Assembly (NCBI GenBank): GCA_024225395.1
Contig: JAAEMR010000030.1
Location: 1 to 40,013, forward strand
Reading direction: 5' to 3'
Origin: Gammaproteobacteria bacterium
Lineage (GTDB): Bacteria > Pseudomonadota > Gammaproteobacteria > GCA-001735895
Length of the DNA stretch: 40,013 nt
Position 1 is the first letter of the stretch. Every line of letters begins with the position of its first letter. A model generated the notes under the pieces. It had not been told where the DNA came from and ran no database searches. It saw nothing but the letters and a program-made list of their open reading frames with translations. Shown piece after piece: positions 35,652-40,013 of the stretch. Position numbers and translations under genes: made by a program.

Positions 35652-36929
35652 ATGTTAAATTTAAAAGACATTAATATTTTGAAATTTTTTGCTGTAGTCA
35701 GTTTGAGCGTCATTCTGGCTGCTTGTCACAGTAGTAATAACGACGACGGGGATGTATTCGTTCCCACCGTTGGACCACAGAACGTACAGGTTGTGTCGGG
35801 TGACAGCGACAGTAGCGCTGTACAAAATACAATTTCCTGGACACTGGATCCAGCTGCAACAGGCTATGTTGTGTTTGTGAGTAATATCCCTGGAGTCACA
35901 GAAAGTAGTAGTGTAGTTGTTCCCTCAGCTAAAGGTTTTGACTATGTTACTCATTCTGGAGTAGATGTGGTTGCTGGTACCACTTATTACTATGCAGTTC
36001 AGGCACTGTCAGATGGCACCTCATCAGTTCTTTCTGCAGAGGTCACTGGCACACCCCAGCAAAGTAAAACTGACAAAGCACTAAATGATGTCGCCTGGAA
36101 TGGATCGAATGCCCTGATTGCGGTGGGAGACACTGGTGTCATCTTAAGCAGTCCGAACGGCACGGCTGATGCCTGGATTGACGTTTCAGATGCAGGTATA
36201 CCAACTTCTCTGGCAGCTGTAACCTGGGAGAGTATTAATAACCAGTTCCTGATAGTGGGTGCCGGTGGCACAGTGCTGACAGGTGATGGAACCGTATGGG
36301 AATCTAAGGAGTTGGGTTTAGCCCCTGCACCAAACCTGGAAGACGTTGCCTGGTTGGGTGACAGTTACATTGCTGTAGGAAAAAATGGTGCCATTATCAC
36401 CAGCAACAACGATGGCAGTAGCTGGATTGCGCAGGACCCTGGCGAAAGCGTCAGCAGCATTACCCTGAAAGGCGTGGCCAGCGATGGCAACCTGATCGTG
36501 GTAGTGGGTACAAATGGTACCATGCTAACCAGCCCTGATGGCGAGACATGGACAGCACTGCCCACAATTGTCAACAATGACCTGAATGATATTAGCTGGG
36601 ATGGCAATAAGTTTGGTGTCGTGGGTTCGAATGATACCATCCTGACCAGTCCCGATGGTGTAACCTGGACTTCACATATCCCCGGAACCCCAGACATTAC
36701 CTTTGTCGCTGCGAGTCAGTGGGATTCTTCATTACCGGCCAGTCCTGTGTTAGGCGCAGTAGGATCAGCAGGAACCTTCGTGGTAAGTCCAGACGCAACT
36801 ACCGGCTTCAGTGTCCCTACCGGTACCAACCAACAACTCTCCGGCTTGACATGGGTTGATAATGTAAGCCCTGCCTATTTTGTCATGGTAGGAAATGACG
36901 GTACGGTGTTGACCAGCCAACTTCAGTAA
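35652..36929 (+). CDS. Lipoprotein with Fn3 domain and seven-bladed propeller repeats (425 aa)
   Basis: The start at ATG 35652 is preferred over one five codons earlier because GGAGG lies 8 bases before it. A lipoprotein signal follows (VVSLSVILAAC). Residues ~30-120 look like a fibronectin type III domain (NTISWTLDPAATGYVVFVSN). Then come seven repeats of about 40 residues with the pattern 'V-W-G-x-F-x-x-VG-x-x-G-T-I-L-T-S-x-D-G-x-x-W', for example AVGKNGAIITSNNDGSSW and VVVGTNGTMLTSPDGETW, predicting a seven-bladed Asp-box propeller related to Ycf48/sialidase-type folds. It is probably a surface or periplasmic binding protein. A terminator-like stem follows. It may be a partner of the preceding secreted protein. 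Confidence 0.85.
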   Translation: MLNLKDINILKFFAVVSLSVILAACHSSNNDDGDVFVPTVGPQNVQVVSGDSDSSAVQNTISWTLDPAATGYVVFVSNIPGVTESSSVVVPSAKGFDYVTHSGVDVVAGTTYYYAVQALSDGTSSVLSAEVTGTPQQSKTDKALNDVAWNGSNALIAVGDTGVILSSPNGTADAWIDVSDAGIPTSLAAVTWESINNQFLIVGAGGTVLTGDGTVWESKELGLAPAPNLEDVAWLGDSYIAVGKNGAIITSNNDGSSWIAQDPGESVSSITLKGVASDGNLIVVVGTNGTMLTSPDGETWTALPTIVNNDLNDISWDGNKFGVVGSNDTILTSPDGVTWTSHIPGTPDITFVAASQWDSSLPASPVLGAVGSAGTFVVSPDATTGFSVPTGTNQQLSGLTWVDNVSPAYFVMVGNDGTVLTSQLQ

Positions 36930-36938
36930 TTCTTAATA

Positions 36939-36972
36939 GCGGGGGCCAGAGCGTTTAGCTTACTGGCCCCGC
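36939..36972 (+). terminator. GC-rich stem-loop after the propeller lipoprotein gene
   Basis: GCGGGGGCCAG pairs with CTGGCCCCGC around a 13-base loop, very stable, 9 bases after the stop. It is followed by CATTCATATATAATTT rather than a clean T-run. It probably ends transcription of the 31.9-36.9 kb genes. Confidence 0.7.
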
Positions 36973-37037
36973 CATTCATATATAATTTAAGCAATTAGAA
37001 TAAGGTTGAAAATCTTTGAAATCAGCATGGCGAAGAC

Positions 37038-37649
37038 ATGAATAAAAAATTGATTAACTTGATGCTAACACTGTTAGTTTTCCCGCTCGGAATCGTTTCA
37101 GCTCAAAACAGTGCAGAAGAAGTTAAGACTACTCAGACACCTAATACAATTAATGGTGCCTTCGGAGTTTTTCTTGGTAAACATTTTGCTTCTGACATGG
37201 TCAAAAAAATCATTGATGAAGAACAGCACAGCTACCTTGGAATTCATAAAACAAAATTACAGGGTACATTATTTCAGGTGGAACCAAATACCCCTGACCC
37301 ACGCTTTCAAAGTTACTCTATCAAGACTACCGAAGACGGTCTGATTTATGCCATTCAAGCCGACTATCAGTACGAAGTTGAACCGGCTCGGGGTAAGAAA
37401 GCCGGTAAAGTCAAAAAGCAAAGAAATATACGGGCAACCTGTAAAGCAGCAGTAAAGGAACTTGCCAAAGAACTACAGGATAGTTATGGCAAACCGCGTG
37501 GAAAGGGTTGGGATGGAGAATGGTTCAGTTTCCGTCAGATCACTGATACATCTGATAAAAGCCTGAGGCTTTATGCCAACCGTTGTCGAACAGGAATGTA
37601 CAGCATCATTTACACCGATATGAAAATACAGGGGGTAACACAACCGTAA
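37038..37649 (+). CDS. Uncharacterised exported protein (203 aa)
   Basis: A signal peptide (MNKKLINLMLTLLVFPLGIV, cleavage after SAQ near residue 23) shows export to the periplasm. The mature part includes INGAFGVFLGKHFASDMVKK and a lysine-rich central stretch (ARGKKAGKVKKQRNIRATCK), and two cysteines that may form a disulfide. I do not recognise a domain with certainty. There is no strong ribosome site (GGCGAAG upstream). It follows a stable terminator-like stem, so it is probably its own transcription unit. Confidence 0.75.
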   Translation: MNKKLINLMLTLLVFPLGIVSAQNSAEEVKTTQTPNTINGAFGVFLGKHFASDMVKKIIDEEQHSYLGIHKTKLQGTLFQVEPNTPDPRFQSYSIKTTEDGLIYAIQADYQYEVEPARGKKAGKVKKQRNIRATCKAAVKELAKELQDSYGKPRGKGWDGEWFSFRQITDTSDKSLRLYANRCRTGMYSIIYTDMKIQGVTQP

Positions 37650-37785
37650 CGAAATTAGTGATTATTTAACCATCTCTTTTTATAGTTTTAGAGAACCTGA
37701 TAATTCTTAAAACGTGTTAAAAGTAAGAGTGTAGAATTTATGAAACAGGAAAATGAGGTTTTAATTTAATCAGGAGATTAAAGTC

Positions 37786-37848
37786 ATGAAAAAGTTAAAT
37801 TTAGCAATCGCGTCAGTATTAGTCCTACCAAAAAAAGTTTCACTATAA
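37786..37848 (+). pseudogene. Beheaded exported-protein gene: start and signal peptide only
   Basis: A strong CAGGAG site is followed by MKKLNLAIASVLVL, an obvious signal-peptide start, but the frame turns to PKKVSL and stops after 20 codons. The expected mature protein is absent. The body was probably lost by deletion at about 37830, where A-rich sequence begins. The promoter and ribosome site may still be active. Confidence 0.55.
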
Positions 37849-37978
37849 CCGACACGGGGATTTTTTAGACTAGCTGTCAAGAACTAAAATACAACCATCA
37901 CCACAGAACCTCATGGACCAATAGCCCACCGCACCGATCCAAAAACAGCTACAAACAATAGATTTCAATGGAGAAAAT

Positions 37979-38010
37979 TGATGGCCCCAGCAAGACTTAA
38001 ACCCACGACC
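37979..38010 (-). other. tRNA T-arm/acceptor-like fragment
   Basis: On the minus strand GTGGG-TTTAAGT-CTTGC followed by TGGGGCCA resembles the T-arm and 3' acceptor strand of a tRNA, with TTC changed to TTT and the stem partly G-T paired. No D-arm, anticodon arm or 5' acceptor strand is found next to it. Such fragments are left when an integrating element uses the 3' end of a tRNA gene. The 280 bases 37849-38129 contain no gene that I can support. Confidence 0.35.
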
Positions 38011-38129
38011 AATGAATGACACCCCCAGAAATTTTACCCTCAGTATTTGCATCGTAAATTGAACCAATTGATTCGGTTAAAACCTTTATTGCATCCGGCA
38101 TCATTCTAAATCAGGTGGTTCAAAGAAAA

Positions 38130-38276
38130 ATGCAATTCGGATCATTATTCGATGCAATTCAACAGGCTCAGGAAATACTGGACAGCCTACCGGAGTTAAC
38201 CTCGGAGCAACAGGCGCAACTCGACGATCTTGGAGACTGGATAACAGAGGAGAACCCAGGGTATTTTTTCACGTAA
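38130..38276 (+). CDS. Possible small acidic protein (48 aa)
   Basis: A frame MQFGSLFDAIQQAQEILDSL followed by PELTSEQQAQ and ending NPGYFFT. It is acidic and helix-rich, like a soluble small protein, but the ribosome site is weak and the first 12 codons contain the 28-base repeat shared with 27744-27771. I do not recognise it. It may be a genuine small gene or the start of a lost one. Confidence 0.3.
   Translation: MQFGSLFDAIQQAQEILDSLPELTSEQQAQLDDLGDWITEENPGYFFT
38139..38166 (+). repeat. 28-base dispersed imperfect repeat, copy B
   Basis: GGATCATTATTCGATGCAAT followed by TCAACAGG; matches the copy at 27744-27771 at 25 of 28 positions. Both copies read GS-F-AIQQ in frame from a nearby upstream ATG, so they may be relics of one small gene family rather than a regulatory site. 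Confidence 0.5.
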
Positions 38277-38376
38277 CAAGAAAAGATGTTAATTGTTGCA
38301 GCTCAACCTAAATAATTAAAAAGATGGATCAAATTAAGCATTTACAATATAAGTTTGATCACCTTGGGCGTGTTGC

Positions 38377-38568
38377 TTAGTTACTTTTTTTTCTAAAGTA
38401 AAACTCTGTGCGATTATCAAGCGACTCGTGCCCACTCTCAAAACTTCGGACAGTTCTAAAACGCCTTTTGTTATTATCTCTTTTGACTTTAAATCGATGC
38501 CACAAGTGGTAAAGGATAAATCCGAGAAGCAGTGCTGAAATGAAAACGATATATACAGTGTAATTCAT
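38377..38568 (-). CDS. Small single-span membrane protein (63 aa)
   Basis: One hydrophobic helix (YTVYIVFISALLLGFILYHL) followed by a strongly basic tail (RFKVKRDNNKRRFRTVRSF), the pattern of a small inner-membrane protein with a cytoplasmic C-terminus. The ribosome site is not convincing. I do not recognise the family. It lies between AT-rich gaps and is divergent from the riboswitch-led gene. Confidence 0.45.
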   Translation of the reverse strand: MNYTVYIVFISALLLGFILYHLWHRFKVKRDNNKRRFRTVRSFESGHESLDNRTEFYFRKKSN

Positions 38569-38667
38569 AAAGATTAATCTATATCAATCTGGTCAAACTG
38601 TCCAACTGGTTCTGACAGAGTACAATCTGAGACTTAGGTCACAATTTATCAAAACAAATATTTTTTT

Positions 38668-38676
38668 TGCTATAAT
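38668..38676 (+). promoter_or_regulatory. Extended -10 promoter for the riboswitch transcript
   Basis: TGCTATAAT is a perfect -10 with the TGN extension, preceded by an A/T-rich stretch that could serve as an UP-type element. No good -35 lies 17 bases upstream, which an extended -10 can tolerate. Start of transcription is expected near 38683, just before the aptamer. Confidence 0.7.
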
Positions 38677-38689
38677 ATTAGTGAAATCT

Positions 38690-38772
38690 GATAAGGGCAA
38701 ACCAGTCTAAAGGCTGGGGCGCAATACCACGGGTCTAAGGCATTTATGCTATGACAGCCGGGTTGCCAGAGC
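38690..38772 (+). ncRNA. Cyclic-di-GMP-I (GEMM-I) riboswitch aptamer
   Basis: The conserved GEMM-I elements occur in order: AGGGCAAACC, a short hairpin closed by CAGTCTAAAGGCTGG with a GNRA-like loop position, GGGCGCAATACC, CACGGGTCTAAGG, a second variable hairpin and GACAGCCGGGTTGCC. The 3' end closes P1 with the GGGCAA start. This aptamer class binds c-di-GMP. It lies directly downstream of a good promoter and upstream of a terminator hairpin, so it probably acts by controlling transcription of the lipoprotein gene at 38998. Confidence 0.92.
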
Positions 38773-38781
38773 TGATATATG

Positions 38782-38831
38782 AAAGCACAGAACTGGGACG
38801 ATGTTATCGGAATCGGTTGTGTGCTTTTTTT
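38782..38831 (+). terminator. Intrinsic terminator of the riboswitch expression platform
   Basis: AAAGCACAGAACTG pairs with CGGTTGTGTGCTTT across an inner imperfect stem (GACGATGTTATCGG), followed directly by a run of seven T. It starts about 10 bases after the aptamer, so ligand binding can favour or prevent its formation. Some 166 bases of leader then precede the start codon. Confidence 0.82.
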
Positions 38832-38997
38832 GTGCAATACAGATTCCATAGAACCCAACCTTTTTATTCATTTCTCTCGCTGGTAGCCATTTAGGCATGT
38901 AACTCCCCGCCTCTATCAGATTACAAACTATCTGCACTGATCATGCATCCTGTGTATGGCTTGTCAGCCCTAAATTATGTTTGAGAGAACTTTGAAG

Positions 38998-39855
38998 ATG
39001 CTAAATTCAATATTGAAAAATTTAATGGCTTATGCAGCCTTTTTGTTGTTTTTGACTGCTTGTGGAGGAGAGTCCACGATATCTACAATGCAGGCACCTG
39101 AATCTGCTATGCCTAGACTAAGTTTAAAAAGTGACACCAATGCTACTGATTATGATGGAAGTGTTACTTTAAGTTGGTCATCTAGTGATGCCAGCAGCTG
39201 TACTGCTTCGGGTGACTGGTCCGGAAGTAAGAGCACTTCCGGTTCACAAACCATTAGCTCATTAACAGCTGATAGTAGCTTTATGTTGAATTGTACAGGA
39301 GCCGGAGGTAATGCTGACGATACGGTAAACGTCGCAGTGGGATCACTCCCTGCACCCACAGTATCTCTTAGCACCAATTCAACAAGCATTTCCTATAATG
39401 GTTCAACCACCCTGAGCTGGTCATCTAGTGATGCCAGCAGCTGTACTGCTTCGGGTGACTGGTCCGGCAGCAAAAGCACCTCTGGTTCACAAACTATCAG
39501 TGAACTAACAATTGATAGCTCTTTTATTTTGAGTTGTACAGGGGGGGGTGGTAATACAGATGACTCAGTTAATGTTTCAGTTGTATTGAATAATAATGGT
39601 ACGGCACTGCTATCCTGGCTTCCACCAACTGAAAACACGGATGAATCAGCATTGAATGATTTGGCCGGGTATAAAATTTATTATGGTACTGCACCGGGTA
39701 ATTATACTGACTCAGTAAGTATCGATAATCCGGGATTAAGTAGCTATCTGATAGAAGGGCTACCCCTGGCAACTTGGTATTTTGCTATGACTTCAATAAA
39801 TGTATCCAATATTGAAAGTCAATTATCTGGTGAAGTGACTAAGGTCATCAATTAG
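38998..39855 (+). CDS. Riboswitch-controlled lipoprotein with two Ig-like repeats and Fn3 domain (285 aa)
   Basis: The ATG at 38998 is preferred to one seven codons upstream because GAGAG lies before it. A lipoprotein signal (AAFLLFLTACGGE) is followed by two near-identical Ig-like repeats of 81 residues (each with LSWSSSDASSCTASGDWSGS and a second Cys in SFxLxCTG, so one disulfide per domain), then an Fn3-like domain (LAGYKIYYGTAPGNYTDSVS). This looks like a surface adhesin or matrix-binding lipoprotein. The c-di-GMP-I riboswitch and terminator upstream imply control by c-di-GMP, the signal for attachment versus motility. No downstream gene in the window is clearly co-transcribed. Confidence 0.88.
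   Translation: MLNSILKNLMAYAAFLLFLTACGGESTISTMQAPESAMPRLSLKSDTNATDYDGSVTLSWSSSDASSCTASGDWSGSKSTSGSQTISSLTADSSFMLNCTGAGGNADDTVNVAVGSLPAPTVSLSTNSTSISYNGSTTLSWSSSDASSCTASGDWSGSKSTSGSQTISELTIDSSFILSCTGGGGNTDDSVNVSVVLNNNGTALLSWLPPTENTDESALNDLAGYKIYYGTAPGNYTDSVSIDNPGLSSYLIEGLPLATWYFAMTSINVSNIESQLSGEVTKVIN
39172..39503 (+). repeat. Two-copy in-gene tandem repeat, 243-base period
   Basis: The stretch from about 39172 recurs 243 bases later (TCATCTAGTGATGCCAGCAG at 39178 and 39421) almost without change over roughly 60 bases, then with scattered third-position changes. The period is exactly 81 codons, so the reading frame is kept. It is a recent domain duplication or is kept alike by gene conversion. 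Confidence 0.9.
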
Positions 39856-40013
39856 CGCTTATATTTAAAAAATTGCAGGACTATGAGGAAATAAACCACG
39901 ATTCAAGGATTCAAGGGGTCATATATGGACACGCCCGAAAAATCAACGATGTATTGTACTAACCCATGCTTTTTTCTGAAGGCCATGTTTTTTCTAATAC
40001 CGATAGATTAGCA
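39856..40013. other. Right-hand end of window, no gene seen
   Basis: 158 bases of AT-rich sequence. A 28-codon frame at 39925 has no ribosome site and no recognisable content. The words CAAGGATTCAAGGGGTC may be the edge of an insertion sequence, but this is not certain. Confidence 0.3.

Noticed and set aside
37870-38067. 65-codon minus-strand frame over the tRNA-like fragment
   Set aside because: The stretch GRGFKSCWGHQ is the usual false translation of a tRNA T-arm, not a protein.
38670-38937. Minus-strand frames of 62 codons across the riboswitch
   Set aside because: They are antisense to a clear aptamer and terminator, and have no ribosome sites.
39925-40011. 28-codon frame at the right edge (MDTPEKSTMYCTNPC...)
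   Set aside because: No ribosome site, repeated low-complexity TTTTTTCT words, no recognisable family.

Overview
The window looks like chromosomal DNA of a Gram-negative, most likely marine or aquatic, gammaproteobacterium of moderate GC content. The clues are ExeA/GspA and GspB type II secretion accessory proteins, an FNR-type regulator with four cysteines, several lipobox proteins and a cyclic-di-GMP-I riboswitch. No rRNA, complete tRNA or CRISPR array was seen, and the species cannot be named from this sequence.

Region 1 (1-18658, all minus strand, read right to left) is most of an extracellular contractile injection system (eCIS, the Afp/PVC/MAC group of phage-tail-like machines). The gene order is: Pvc16-like cap protein, unknown 372-aa protein, large sheath, two inner tubes, 56-aa DUF5908-like protein, LysM tube/baseplate protein (Afp7-like), VgrG/gp5-like spike (Afp8-like), PAAR tip, gp25 wedge (Afp9-like), two very large baseplate proteins (Afp11 and Afp12 positions), and a >1100-aa protein that runs off the left edge. 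Several pairs overlap by 4 bases, which suggests one operon. The AAA ATPase, tape measure, tail fibre and effectors are not in the window and may lie to the left. A NarL-type regulator with an altered receiver domain sits just upstream in the same orientation (18994-19611).

Region 2 (about 20.2-27.6 kb) is a mobile patch. It opens with the decayed remains of a tyrosine integrase and of a transposase. It continues with a series of small minus-strand genes of the kind found in integron cassettes: Dabb domain protein, LysE exporter, hexapeptide acetyltransferase, HigBA toxin-antitoxin, a glycosidase-like lipoprotein, Acr3 arsenite exporter, and a second toxin-antitoxin pair with a dead toxin. 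Most are separated by imperfect palindromes with the layout of integron attC sites. No integron integrase is present, so this resembles an integrase-less cassette cluster.

Region 3 (27.8-31.4 kb) has gspA-gspB, which help insert or assemble the type II secretion outer-membrane secretin, and a convergent FNR-like regulator.

Region 4 (31.9-40.0 kb) encodes exported proteins: a 1203-aa secreted protein with two Asp-boxes, a lipoprotein predicted to form a seven-bladed propeller, a 203-aa periplasmic protein, and a repeat-bearing lipoprotein. The last gene lies behind a c-di-GMP-I riboswitch followed by a terminator hairpin. Between them lie gene debris, including a truncated signal-peptide gene and a tRNA T-arm-like fragment.
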